From contig JAPLIR010000015.1 of NCBI GenBank assembly GCA_026389015.1, forward strand, positions 62,001 through 126,000: a stretch of 64,000 bases of DNA. Reading direction: 5' to 3'. The DNA is from Candidatus Dependentiae bacterium (lineage in GTDB: Bacteria > Babelota > Babeliae > Babelales > Vermiphilaceae). A model generated the notes under the pieces. That model was not told where the DNA came from. It saw only the letters and a program-made list of their open reading frames with translations, and ran no database searches. Positions within the stretch are counted from its first letter, which is position 1, and each line of letters begins with the position of its first letter. Of this stretch, positions 41,557 through 50,242 are shown one piece after another. Position numbers and translations under genes: made by a program.

Positions 41557-42477
41557 TTATAATTCTTGTGCTGTTTCAATACGAGAAAAACTATTCATCA
41601 ATCTATGAATTTCACTTTTGAAAGAAGAAAGTGTAACAGCTAATTGATTAACATTCAAATCATCGTTCTGCAAAGCAGTATCAACTTTTATACAGAACAC
41701 CTTCGTCACATCAAAAATATAGTCTGATAAAAAATTCACTTCATCAATGGCTTTTTGATCATCCCATGTTCCATTTTTATACGCTATAAAACCCATAACG
41801 CGCTCAAGCTGAGCAACAAGATTATTAGCAGATACCATCATTAAATTACGATACATCGCTTTATCAATTACTGGTGTTTGCACATTATTCAATGCATCAA
41901 CATATTCTTTAAACTCTTCAAATGTTGGCATCAACGTCGTTTTTTCTTGAACAAACCATGCTATTGATCCAGGATTAAACACCTGCGCATAAACAGGTTC
42001 ACCAACTCGTTGCGCTAAAGAAGTTCCCACTACACCGCTAAAACCACCGATAACACAATTAGTTATATGGGATCTCAAATGATGCAATCCACGCCACGAA
42101 AAAAAGCTCGGATAGAACTTTGCATCATAATCTTTAAGTCCTTCTGGCGTTAAAGTTTTCATAACAGCTGGCGTGAGAGTGCACGCAGAAGACGAGGTGT
42201 TTTCACCAACAAAACCACACCATTTTAATAGATTATAGGAAGCAGCTAAGGCCACTATGGCACTCACCCCATATATGCCATAACGAACAAGCTGTGCGCG
42301 ACCCAATGATGTTTGTATGGATTCTTTATGGCGTGCAATCACGGAGTGTTGGGGATAAACAAGCTCAATTTTTTTTTCATTCGCCACTCTTGGCAATAAC
42401 ACATCGTTGTTGATACCAAACACTGGCACCATAGAACTCAACAATAATGCCATAATTCCTGTCTTTTTAATCATCAT
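41557..42477 (-). CDS. Exported or membrane protein of unknown function (306 aa)
   Basis: Signal peptide at 1-21 (GIMALLLSSMVPVFG). One membrane segment at about 66-84 (YGIYGVSAIVALAASYN) and a Gly-rich hydrophobic stretch near 140-155. The rest is helical and soluble-looking. AAGGAAC lies before the double ATG (42477/42474). It follows the MazG-like gene by 15 bases, so it may be co-transcribed with uvrA and that gene. No family is recognised. Confidence 0.72.
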   Translation of the reverse strand: MMIKKTGIMALLLSSMVPVFGINNDVLLPRVANEKKIELVYPQHSVIARHKESIQTSLGRAQLVRYGIYGVSAIVALAASYNLLKWCGFVGENTSSSACTLTPAVMKTLTPEGLKDYDAKFYPSFFSWRGLHHLRSHITNCVIGGFSGVVGTSLAQRVGEPVYAQVFNPGSIAWFVQEKTTLMPTFEEFKEYVDALNNVQTPVIDKAMYRNLMMVSANNLVAQLERVMGFIAYKNGTWDDQKAIDEVNFLSDYIFDVTKVFCIKVDTALQNDDLNVNQLAVTLSSFKSEIHRLMNSFSRIETAQEL

Positions 42478-42492
42478 AACGTTCCTTGTTCT

Positions 42493-42852
42493 TTACAGCT
42501 TTGTGTACTTTTCTCGACGACCTTTAGACTTTTCTACTGAATATTTCTTACCGATTTCAGCTAATTTAACTTCGAACGCCTTGCTCAAATCAATGTTTGC
42601 CGCATTGGCAAAACAAAGCAGTGCAAAAAGCACATCGGCACATTCATGTTCAATTTCTTGGCGATTTTTTTCAATTTCTTGAATAGATTCTTGCGTGGTA
42701 AGCCATAGAAATTTCTCCATTAACTCGCCCGCTTCTATCGACACAACCATACTAAGATTCTTTGGTGAATGATATTGCGCCCAATCACGTTCGGCAACAA
42801 AATGCGCTGCCGTTGTTTTGAGCTGCTCAAGAGTAATTGTCGTATCTGTCAT
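42493..42852 (-). CDS. MazG-like nucleotide pyrophosphohydrolase (dCTPase/RS21-C6 type)
   Basis: 119 residues, all-alpha. The family core is visible: ERDWAQYHSPKNL, SIEAGELMEKF (first acidic metal site) and EHECADVLFALLCFAN (second acidic site). These enzymes cut (d)NTPs, often dCTP or modified nucleotides, to the monophosphate and pyrophosphate, clearing damaging nucleotides. It sits 42 bases downstream of uvrA, which fits a genome-maintenance role. AAGGAT precedes the ATG. Confidence 0.88.
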   Translation of the reverse strand: MTDTTITLEQLKTTAAHFVAERDWAQYHSPKNLSMVVSIEAGELMEKFLWLTTQESIQEIEKNRQEIEHECADVLFALLCFANAANIDLSKAFEVKLAEIGKKYSVEKSKGRREKYTKL

Positions 42853-42894
42853 ATGATATCCTTTTTAGGGGTATTACCTCTGCTAACACACCTA

Positions 42895-45477
42895 TTATAG
42901 AACGCTTTTCAAATAATGTCCGGTGTGACTTTGTTTACACTGAGCAACCTGAGTAGGCGTACCCTGTGCAACAATAATGCCACCTTCATCGCCACCTTCA
43001 GGCCCAAGGTCAATAAGATGGTCAACCGTCTTGAGGACATCAATGTTATGTTCAATGATAATCATAGAGTTACCTTTATCCACCAAACGATTCAAGACCA
43101 TCAGCAAGCGTTCAATGTCACTCGTATGCAAGCCTGTTGTTGGTTCGTCAAGAATATAGAGGGTTTTGTTACCCCGTTTTGCCAACTCATCAACCAACTT
43201 AATACGCTGCGCTTCACCACCAGATAGCGTCGTCGACGCTTGGCCAAGTTTAAGATAATCAAGCCCCACATCGCACAACAAACTCAATCGTTTTGCAATC
43301 TGCGTATGCGCTTTAAAGAATTCCAATGCCTCATAGGCAGTCATTTCTAAGATATCAGCTACGTGCTTACCTTTGTATAAAATAGACAAGGTTTCAGCAT
43401 TATAACGCTTGCCTTTGCATGATTTACAGATCATGGTTACTTCAGGCAAGAAATGCATGGTAACTTTAATGACGCCATCACCAGAACATTCAAAACAACG
43501 ACCTTGGGCAACGTTAAAGCTGAAACGTCCTACGGTGTACCCACGCGCATTACTTTCTGGTAGCGAGGCAAATAACTTACGAATATCGTCAAAAATGCCC
43601 AGGTAAGTTGCTGGGTTAGAGCGCGGCGTTCTGCCAATAGGTGCTTGGTCAATCACCACCATGCTCTCAAGGTTCTCTGCTCCCTGCATATCATCGCCCT
43701 CTGACGCATCCATACGTCGAGAACCTTGCAATTCGCGCTCTAAGGCAGGCACTAACTCCTGCATAATCAAGGTACTTTTACCCGACCCAGAAACACCGGA
43801 AATACCACACAATACGCCCAACGGAAATTGGACCGTCAAATCTTTCAAATTGTTTTTACGAGCATGGCGCAGCGTGATGTGACCAGAAGGTTCACGTAAA
43901 GTTTTGGGTAATGCGATAAAGCGTCTACCACTTAAATAAGCACCGGTTAATGAATTTTTATTAGCGGCAAGCTCTTTGGGTGTGCCAACGGCAGTTACCT
44001 GACCACCAAGAACCCCTGCTGCAGGACCCATATCAATAATATAATCTGAGGCATTCATCGTGTCGTGGTCATGCTCCACCACCACCGTGTTGCCTAAATC
44101 ACGCAATGTTCTCAACGTATTAATCAAACGATCGTTATCCCGCTGGTGCAAACCAATACTCGGTTCGTCAAGAATATAAAGAACACCACTCAAAGCTGAA
44201 CCAATTTGTGTTGCAAGTCTAATACGCTGGCCTTCGCCACCCGAAAGGGTTCGTGCCGAACGGTTCAATGATAAATAGTTTAATCCTACATCGTTCAAGA
44301 AGGTGATACGATTCACAATCTCTTGAATTAAACTTTTGGCTATCTCAAGTGATGTTTCATCTAAAGTTAATTGCTTAAAGAAGATTAATAAATTTTTAAT
44401 GGCAAGATCAGATAGATCATAAATATTCTTACCACCGATAGTCACCGCTAACGCAAATGCATTCAAACGTTTACCATGACACGTAGAACAGGTATGTTCC
44501 GTAGCATATTTATTACCAAAAAAGTCTGGGTAATCAGCCTTCCATGCTTGAGGATCGCCCTCAGCCCATGGCCACTCATGAATCTTACCCAACCCGTGAC
44601 ACTCTTTACACGCGCCAATGGGCGAATTAAAGGAGAAAAATCGTGGTTCAAGTTCTGGAATCGATTGCGCACAACGCAAACACATTTTATGAGAAGAATA
44701 CAGAAATTCTTTGTCGCCCACGATAACTTTAGCCAAACCGCTTGCTAAGCTGAAAGCTTTCTCTATCGCCTCTTGTAAACGTGAACGCTCCTGAGCTGTG
44801 ACTTCAACCACATCAAGCATCAAATCTATGGAGTGCTTATAGGTCTTTTGCAGCTTCAGTTTTTTGATATCGTCTATTGATTGAAATTTATGAGCAACCC
44901 CGTCAACACGGAACCTATAAAACCCCTTATTAAAGAGTCCCTCAAGTTCGTGGATAAATTCGCCCTTCTTTTCTATGGCAATAGGAGCAGCCAGGGTGAT
45001 AATCGACCCCTGAAAGTTTTTGAGGATCATCGCGGTGATATTTTCTGGCGATTCGGCCTTAATGACCGTTTGGCAGGTCGGGCAATGCACAATACCTATA
45101 CGCGCATAAAGAACCCGTAGGTAGTCATAAATTTCGGTAATAGTGCCCACCGTAGACCGCGGATTGGAGCCAACTGTCTTTTGTTCGATGGCAATTGAAG
45201 GACACAAGCCCTCAATACGCTCAACATCAGGTTTTTTTGCAACACCTAAAAATTGGCGCGCATAGGAGGAAAGTGATTCCATATAACGACGCTTGCCCTC
45301 AGTATATAATATATCAAGCGCTAACGAACTTTTACCCGATCCTGATGGACCAGTAATGACCGTTAAAGTATTCTTTGGAATGACTACATCGATGTTTTTA
45401 AGGTTATGCTCCTTGGCACCAAACACCTTAATGCAGCCATTTTTTTCTAATAATTTTTTACCTTGTTCGATCTTCAT
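42895..45477 (-). CDS. uvrA: Excinuclease ABC subunit A with shortened insertion domain
   Basis: 860 residues against about 940-950 usual. Walker A motifs GPSGSGKSS (about 42) and GVSGSGKST (about 563), ABC signatures LSGGEGQRI and LSGGEAQRI, and two DEP Walker B sites are intact. The UvrB-binding domain region (about 120-240) and first zinc module (CLRC...CKEC) are present. Between CKECHGLG and CSTCHGKRL only about 33 residues remain where the E. coli protein has about 120; this is the insertion domain, implicated in DNA handling. The C-terminal zinc module (CFECSGDG, CKSCKGKR) is complete. Acts in nucleotide excision repair with UvrB and UvrC. Confidence 0.96.
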   Translation of the reverse strand: MKIEQGKKLLEKNGCIKVFGAKEHNLKNIDVVIPKNTLTVITGPSGSGKSSLALDILYTEGKRRYMESLSSYARQFLGVAKKPDVERIEGLCPSIAIEQKTVGSNPRSTVGTITEIYDYLRVLYARIGIVHCPTCQTVIKAESPENITAMILKNFQGSIITLAAPIAIEKKGEFIHELEGLFNKGFYRFRVDGVAHKFQSIDDIKKLKLQKTYKHSIDLMLDVVEVTAQERSRLQEAIEKAFSLASGLAKVIVGDKEFLYSSHKMCLRCAQSIPELEPRFFSFNSPIGACKECHGLGKIHEWPWAEGDPQAWKADYPDFFGNKYATEHTCSTCHGKRLNAFALAVTIGGKNIYDLSDLAIKNLLIFFKQLTLDETSLEIAKSLIQEIVNRITFLNDVGLNYLSLNRSARTLSGGEGQRIRLATQIGSALSGVLYILDEPSIGLHQRDNDRLINTLRTLRDLGNTVVVEHDHDTMNASDYIIDMGPAAGVLGGQVTAVGTPKELAANKNSLTGAYLSGRRFIALPKTLREPSGHITLRHARKNNLKDLTVQFPLGVLCGISGVSGSGKSTLIMQELVPALERELQGSRRMDASEGDDMQGAENLESMVVIDQAPIGRTPRSNPATYLGIFDDIRKLFASLPESNARGYTVGRFSFNVAQGRCFECSGDGVIKVTMHFLPEVTMICKSCKGKRYNAETLSILYKGKHVADILEMTAYEALEFFKAHTQIAKRLSLLCDVGLDYLKLGQASTTLSGGEAQRIKLVDELAKRGNKTLYILDEPTTGLHTSDIERLLMVLNRLVDKGNSMIIIEHNIDVLKTVDHLIDLGPEGGDEGGIIVAQGTPTQVAQCKQSHTGHYLKSVL

Positions 45478-45598
45478 TTTGGCACCTCATCAAATATCTA
45501 AAATTTCTAAATTGCCCAATAGAATATTGTACCATAGGCAAAACAGGAAGTCCAACGGGGTCTTTTTGGCTTATCTTTAACTATTTACATAATTATTT

Positions 45599-45626
45599 TT
45601 GATTTCTTCTGCAAAAACCGTATACT
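45599..45626 (+). promoter_or_regulatory. Promoter of tRNA-His
   Basis: TTGATT (45599-45604), 16 bases, TATACT (45621-45626), placing transcription start about 15 bases before the tRNA. Confidence 0.6.
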
Positions 45627-45650
45627 TTTGGACATAGAAATATTCGAATG

Positions 45651-45726
45651 GTGGACGTAGCTCAGTTGGTAGAGCACCAGGTTGTGGTTCTGGGTGTCGT
45701 GGGTTCAATCCCCACCGTCCACCCCA
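45651..45726 (+). tRNA. tRNA-His (anticodon GTG)
   Basis: Acceptor stem GTGGACG/CGTCCAC, D-arm GCTCAGTTGGTAGAGC, anticodon stem CCAGG/TCTGG around TTGTGGT, T-arm GTGGGTTCAATCCCCAC, discriminator C, encoded CCA. A genomic G lies at -1 (45650), able to pair with the discriminator as expected for tRNA-His. Confidence 0.96.
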
Positions 45727-45826
45727 GAAATTTGAAAAAAGATATTGCAAGTAAAGAAAAAACCTTTATATTAGTCGTATCTTCACTATTGAAATTTACT
45801 TTTCCTTTGAATCTTAAAGTTATGTC

Positions 45827-45902
45827 GGGATGTGGCGCAATTGGTAGCGCACTCGCTTTGGGAGCGAGGGGTTGCCAGTTCGAGTCTGGCCATCCCGACC
45901 AG
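45827..45902 (+). tRNA. tRNA-Pro (anticodon TGG)
   Basis: Acceptor stem CGGGATG/CATCCCG, D-arm GGCGCAATTGGTAGCGC, anticodon stem CTCGC/GCGAG around TTTGGGA, T-arm with GTTCGAGTC, discriminator A, encoded CCA. It follows tRNA-His by 100 bases and is probably co-transcribed. Confidence 0.96.
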
Positions 45903-45925
45903 CCTACGCCAAGGCTACGGCTGGC
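45900..45925. repeat. Palindromic element abutting tRNA-Pro
   Basis: CCAGCCTACGCCAAGGCTAC followed by GGCTGG: 6-bp outer arms CCAGCC/GGCTGG, the left arm overlapping the tRNA's own CCA. Related in style to TAGCCTTAGCCAAG at about 1224. Confidence 0.5.
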
Positions 45926-46036
45926 GCGGCCAGTTTATCAAATGAATAAACATTTCGCTCATGGTGAGTGATTTTGCGTAAGCAAAATTGTATCGAACCA
46001 CGCTAGATTCTTCAAGGAAATCGTATTAGCTTATAT

Positions 46037-46072
46037 AAAAAGCCCCGATCTTTTAAAAGACCGGGGCTTTTT
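46037..46072. terminator. Bidirectional intrinsic terminator
   Basis: AAAAGCCCCGATCTT pairs with AAGACCGGGGCTTTT with one bulge, followed by TTATTATT. It ends the tRNA unit and the convergent small exported gene. Confidence 0.9.
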
Positions 46073-46095
46073 TATTATTATCGTAAAAACATATG

Positions 46096-46458
46096 TTATT
46101 TCAGATCAGTATCTTTATATCTTTTTAAAACATCAGAGTTCTGCTTCCATGCATCAGCACGCGCATCAAGATCTTTAAAGTAATCAAACTTCAAAGCAAT
46201 CAACTTATCAATTGACTGAACAACAGATGCATCAGTCGTAGAAGATTTGTCTGTTTTTAACTTCTCAATACTTCTCATTATTTCGGTTTTTTCGTTTTCT
46301 AACTTTTTAATATTAACATCATTTTGTTTAAGCTTATCGTCAACCCTCTTTGCCAGCGACTCTTTACTTTCAAAATCATTTTTTTTACTTATAGGCACTG
46401 CACCAAATGACGGCAAGCTCATGAATAAAACAACATAACCAATACTTTTAAGATTCAT
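46096..46458 (-). CDS. Small exported coiled-coil protein (120 aa)
   Basis: Signal peptide MNLKSIGYVVLFMSLPSFGA; the mature part is Lys/Asp/Glu-rich heptad-like helix (about 35-75, VDDKLKQNDVNIKKLENEK) and then another helix. TAAGGAG precedes the ATG. Length, composition and signal peptide are like the next gene upstream, so they may be distant paralogues. No family is recognised; periplasmic location inferred. Confidence 0.72.
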   Translation of the reverse strand: MNLKSIGYVVLFMSLPSFGAVPISKKNDFESKESLAKRVDDKLKQNDVNIKKLENEKTEIMRSIEKLKTDKSSTTDASVVQSIDKLIALKFDYFKDLDARADAWKQNSDVLKRYKDTDLK

Positions 46459-46494
46459 ACAAAGCTCCTTAGCAATTCACGTTCAATAACATCA

Positions 46495-46824
46495 TTATTT
46501 TTTAAGCGCTTGCGCACCTTTGAGCAAATCAGCAACAACCGTTAATGTTCTGTCATTTGCATCATCCATAATTACTTTTGCCTTTTGATACATCGTCATA
46601 AAATACTTTTGCATGACAGGATCGGTTGAATTTTCTGCTTTTTTTATATGGTCTGTTTTAGTATTAAACATAGTCTTAGAATCTTTTGCAGCAATTTCTG
46701 CGGCCTTCAACTGCGCTATAAACTTATCCACTTCTGCATTCACATCAGCTTGGGTTAATCCAAAACCCTGCGTAGCCAAAAACAAAACTGGCACTAGTAT
46801 CATTATTTTACCAATACTCTTCAT
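46495..46824 (-). CDS. Small exported helical protein (109 aa)
   Basis: The start at 46824 has AAAGGAG upstream; the signal peptide is MKSIGKIMILVPVLFLATQ with cleavage near GFG. The mature 85 residues are helical and charged without Cys. It sits 36 bases upstream of the 120-residue gene on the same strand and likely shares its message. No family is recognised. Confidence 0.72.
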   Translation of the reverse strand: MKSIGKIMILVPVLFLATQGFGLTQADVNAEVDKFIAQLKAAEIAAKDSKTMFNTKTDHIKKAENSTDPVMQKYFMTMYQKAKVIMDDANDRTLTVVADLLKGAQALKK

Positions 46825-46958
46825 ATGTATCTCCTTTTTCACGGTATAAACACCTAACAACGGCAAGACTTTCTGTGTTCTTTAATACCACAACGCCAAG
46901 ACCGCTCGCAATAAAACAGAGTAACTGCTCGCAAAATACCGTTAAGCATCTGGCTCAG

Positions 46959-47633
46959 CTACATACACACACAACATGAAGACCGTGATTTTTGCTCTAG
47001 CTCAGCAATTACACCCGCTAGCATAAAACTCTTAATGATACGGGCCACATCAAGACACAAACGATTCTTTTTCGATAATGCTGAATACACAAGGAAAAAA
47101 TTGTGCTCGTCCTGTTTTTGCTGGTCATCATGAACCCTCGATAGAAATCCAATACCGCTACCACCTTCTCGAGCACAAGACCCCTCTCTTTCAAACCTCT
47201 GTTCTACCGTTTGATAGATAAAGTTTTTAGTTATGGGATTAATGATATTCACCCATGCACCCTTATCTACCAACAAACGCATAACCGAGATCGATGTATT
47301 TCTACCAACAGCCATATGCATAAGCACCGTGCAGCCATCCGCACTACATGCATTGACATGGGCGCCACGCGCCGCTAAACACCCTACAAGATTTTTATGC
47401 CCATGAAATGCGGCCACCATAAGTGGTGTCCATCCTTGGTCATCGCGCGCTTCAAGATTTTCTGGCGCAGCATCCAGAAACTTTTCCGCTTCTACCGTAT
47501 CACCAACTAAAAAATAATTCTTATGATTATCATGTAACACTGGACGCTTTACTACGAGTTGCTGCATGCTCTGCGCAGTACCTGCAACTATAACCCCGAC
47601 CAACAAGACCTTAACAAACCCCCTCAATGACAT
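46959..47633 (-). CDS. Exported ankyrin-repeat protein with CaaX-like end (224 aa)
   Basis: AAGGAGGAG gives a very strong ribosome-binding site. Signal peptide at 1-22 (VKVLLVGVIVAGTAQS). About three ankyrin repeats at residues 40-140, the clearest being DDQGWTPLMVAAFHGHKNLV and DGCTVLMHMAVGRN. A helical region follows, and the chain ends SSCCVCM: the last four residues fit Cys-a-a-X, with a further Cys before. Ankyrin repeats bind proteins and are common in effectors of intracellular bacteria; CaaX ends let host enzymes attach a prenyl lipid. Both eukaryote-like traits in an exported protein suggest a host-targeted effector, but delivery beyond the periplasm is not shown. Confidence 0.82.
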   Translation of the reverse strand: MSLRGFVKVLLVGVIVAGTAQSMQQLVVKRPVLHDNHKNYFLVGDTVEAEKFLDAAPENLEARDDQGWTPLMVAAFHGHKNLVGCLAARGAHVNACSADGCTVLMHMAVGRNTSISVMRLLVDKGAWVNIINPITKNFIYQTVEQRFEREGSCAREGGSGIGFLSRVHDDQQKQDEHNFFLVYSALSKKNRLCLDVARIIKSFMLAGVIAELEQKSRSSCCVCM

Positions 47634-47838
47634 AACTCCTCCTTGGTACTATAACGTTCTATAAAACCACGCTCATAATACGGATCGTTATATTTGCAGC
47701 ACAAGACTCACTAAAAAAAACATCAAAACGGGCTTTAGCAAAGCTTTTTTTATCAAAAAAACAAAAGAATTTTGCCTTCTTGGTAATCGTCGTTAAACTT
47801 ACCAAGCATGGAATATCTAAAAAACAAGAAAGATCAGT

Positions 47839-48969
47839 ATGTTTTTAATTGATAGGCGCTACGTCCGCCACTTTGATTGGTTAGGATTTTTGCTCATTAT
47901 GGTCATTTCGATCATAGGGCTTTTGTTTGTATACAGCGCAACCTATAAAGTTGAACAGCCGTATTCCCTCTTTTTTAAAAAACAAGCATTCGGCCTTGCA
48001 ACCGGCTGGTTAATTTACGCATTCTTTTGCAGCGTAGATTATCGCACGCTCATGCGTGTTGGCTATTTTATTTATTTGGCAGTCATTGGATTACTGGTGT
48101 TCACCATTCTCAAAGGCAGCATTGGCATGGGTGGGCAACGATGGATCAACATCGGTTTATTTAAATTTCAACCATCAGAACTTTCAAAATTATTTTTTCC
48201 CGCGTTTATCACCTACTATTTAATTACCGAAGATGACACACTGGAATTATCGTTCAAACGATTCATCCCGGTGCTTGCAACGCTTGCCATCAGCTTTGTA
48301 TTAATAATGAAACAACCAGATCTTGGCACAGCACTTATTTTGGCATTCTCTGCCATCACCCTGCTGTGGCTCACCGGGATAACGAGAAAATTTTTCATTA
48401 TCGGCTTTATGACCATTATTCTCTGCGCACCTGTTCTGTGGCACTTTTTAAAGCCTTATCAAAAACAACGTATCGCCGTATTTTTAGGCGAAGGCGATGT
48501 CAAAAAAGAACGGTATCAATTAGAACAAGCAAAGATTGCTATTGGTTCTGGCGGATTATCTGGAAAAGGATTCTTGCAAGGCACACAAAACAAATGCCTG
48601 TTTTTACCCGAAAGCCGCACCGACTTTATTTTTGCCGTCGCGTGTGAAGAAGTTGGCTTTGTCGGCGCAATAAGCATTCTTCTCTTGTATCTTATATTAT
48701 TCTTTCGTTTTTTTGCCATAATCCTTTCGCTCAAAATTCCCTTCATTCAACTACTGGCAACAGGCATTGTAATCCATATCATGATTTCTACCCTCATTAA
48801 TGTAGGCATGGTACTTGGATTATTACCTGTCGTGGGCATTCCTCTGCCGCTCATGAGTTACGGCATCAGCAATTTATGGATTACCTTTGCCAGCCTCGGC
48901 TGGTTTAACGGCATTGCCATGCGGCGATTCTATATGGGACAAAGTAGTTATGCAGTAAGTAATGGATAA
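47839..48969 (+). CDS. rodA: Rod-shape SEDS glycosyltransferase RodA
   Basis: 376 residues, about ten membrane segments. SEDS signatures: GQRWINIGLFKFQPSELSK (about 98-116), KQPDLGTAL (about 157-165) and PLPLMSYGISN (about 336-346). SEDS proteins polymerise peptidoglycan from lipid II with a class B penicillin-binding protein. The length and lack of an extended N-terminus fit RodA rather than FtsW. No mreB, mrdA or mreC lies nearby. It shows that the organism likely elongates a peptidoglycan wall. Confidence 0.92.
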   Translation: MFLIDRRYVRHFDWLGFLLIMVISIIGLLFVYSATYKVEQPYSLFFKKQAFGLATGWLIYAFFCSVDYRTLMRVGYFIYLAVIGLLVFTILKGSIGMGGQRWINIGLFKFQPSELSKLFFPAFITYYLITEDDTLELSFKRFIPVLATLAISFVLIMKQPDLGTALILAFSAITLLWLTGITRKFFIIGFMTIILCAPVLWHFLKPYQKQRIAVFLGEGDVKKERYQLEQAKIAIGSGGLSGKGFLQGTQNKCLFLPESRTDFIFAVACEEVGFVGAISILLLYLILFFRFFAIILSLKIPFIQLLATGIVIHIMISTLINVGMVLGLLPVVGIPLPLMSYGISNLWITFASLGWFNGIAMRRFYMGQSSYAVSNG

Positions 48970-48978
48970 ACAAATTAA

Positions 48979-49076
48979 CCCCTCACACGGCTTTTAAGCC
49001 GTGATTTAGGGGACCCCGGAAAAAGGGCTTTAGCCCATTCATCCACAGTCTTGAAAATCTGTGGGGTTTTCTGGGG
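48979..49076 (-). repeat. 98-bp dispersed repeat, copy 2 (inverted)
   Basis: Reverse-complement partner of 11882-11979. The CACGGCTT-TT-AAGCCGTG hairpin, GGGCTTTAGCCC and CACAG...CTGTG give several small stems. It fills the rodA-ruvB gap, and its end lies only 22 bases before the ruvB start. Confidence 0.85.
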
Positions 49077-49098
49077 ATAAAATTATGAGGTATGTACG

Positions 49099-50121
49099 AT
49101 GAACGAAGGACTCCACGAAATTAATATTCTATCACTTCAAGAAACAGCTGAAGAGCGTTCACACGATTTTACCCCAAAAACTTTTGACGATTATCTTGGA
49201 CAAAAAGAGCTCAAACAAAAACTACACATTTACACACAAGCGGCAAAAATGCGTAACGAGTCACTCGACCATATGCTGCTGTTTGGTCCTCCTGGCCTTG
49301 GTAAAACCACCTTGTCGCAAATTATGGCGCACGTTATGGGCGTTGGCATTAAGATCTGCAGTGGCCCTATGATGGAGCGTACTGGCGATTTGGTTGCTAT
49401 ACTTTCTTCCCTCGAACCAAAAGATATTCTGTTTATTGACGAAATTCACCGCATGCCCACCAATGTGGAAGAAGTGCTCTACAGCGCTATGGAACATTTC
49501 CGCGTGGACGTTATTATTGGTCAAGGTGCTGGTGCAAAATCTATCAACCTGCCAATCCACCCCTTCACGCTTGTTGGCGCTACGACCAAGAGCGGTATGA
49601 TTTCCGCCCCCTTGCGTAGTCGCTTTGGCATCAGTGAACGCCTTGATTTTTATACTGACGAAGAGCTCCGCGACATTGTGCTCCAAAATGCTCAGTTCTT
49701 GCAACTCACTCTAGCACCCGAAGCCGCACTCATGATTGCTCGCTGCTCACGAGGAACACCTCGTATTGGCAAAAAGATTTTACGCCGCGTACGCGATTTT
49801 GCACAATTCCATAACAAAAAAAATGCGGACGTTGATGTAGTCCAAGACGCTCTCACCTTCTTAGGCCTTGACGATGATGGCCTGACCAAAGTAGACAATA
49901 TGCTCTTGCAGCGTATCGTGGAACACTTTAATGGTGGCCCTGTTGGCTTGGAAACCCTTGCCTCCCTTATTGGCGAAGACAAAGAGACCATTGAAGCAGT
50001 TTATGAACCATTCCTCATGCGCAAAGGCTACTTAGAAAAAACGGCTCGTGGTCGCCAGATTCCTCACAAAAAACTGCCTTTTTTGAAAAAGAAGTTTTTA
50101 GGACAAGAAGCCTTATTTTAA
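49099..50121 (+). CDS. ruvB: Holliday junction helicase RuvB
   Basis: 340 residues. Walker A GPPGLGKTT (about 61-69), Walker B FIDEIHR (about 112-118), sensor and arginine-finger region APLRSRFG (about 167-174), and a C-terminal winged helix (GGPVGLETLA). It drives branch migration with RuvA. ruvA and ruvC are not adjacent. GAGGT precedes the ATG at 49099. Confidence 0.97.
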   Translation: MNEGLHEINILSLQETAEERSHDFTPKTFDDYLGQKELKQKLHIYTQAAKMRNESLDHMLLFGPPGLGKTTLSQIMAHVMGVGIKICSGPMMERTGDLVAILSSLEPKDILFIDEIHRMPTNVEEVLYSAMEHFRVDVIIGQGAGAKSINLPIHPFTLVGATTKSGMISAPLRSRFGISERLDFYTDEELRDIVLQNAQFLQLTLAPEAALMIARCSRGTPRIGKKILRRVRDFAQFHNKKNADVDVVQDALTFLGLDDDGLTKVDNMLLQRIVEHFNGGPVGLETLASLIGEDKETIEAVYEPFLMRKGYLEKTARGRQIPHKKLPFLKKKFLGQEALF

Positions 50122-50242
50122 ATTTCAAATTAAAACAAAATGTATTATTGTGCCCTTAATAAAGGCAATCATTTGACATGCACATAAAACAATGAGAAAT
50201 TGAGTAATGATATTAGTGTATCATTACTCAACGGAGACACGT

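Noticed and set aside
47839-48969. FtsW as the identity of the SEDS protein
   Set aside because: Length and N-terminus fit RodA better and no division genes are nearby, though motifs alone do not fully separate the two.
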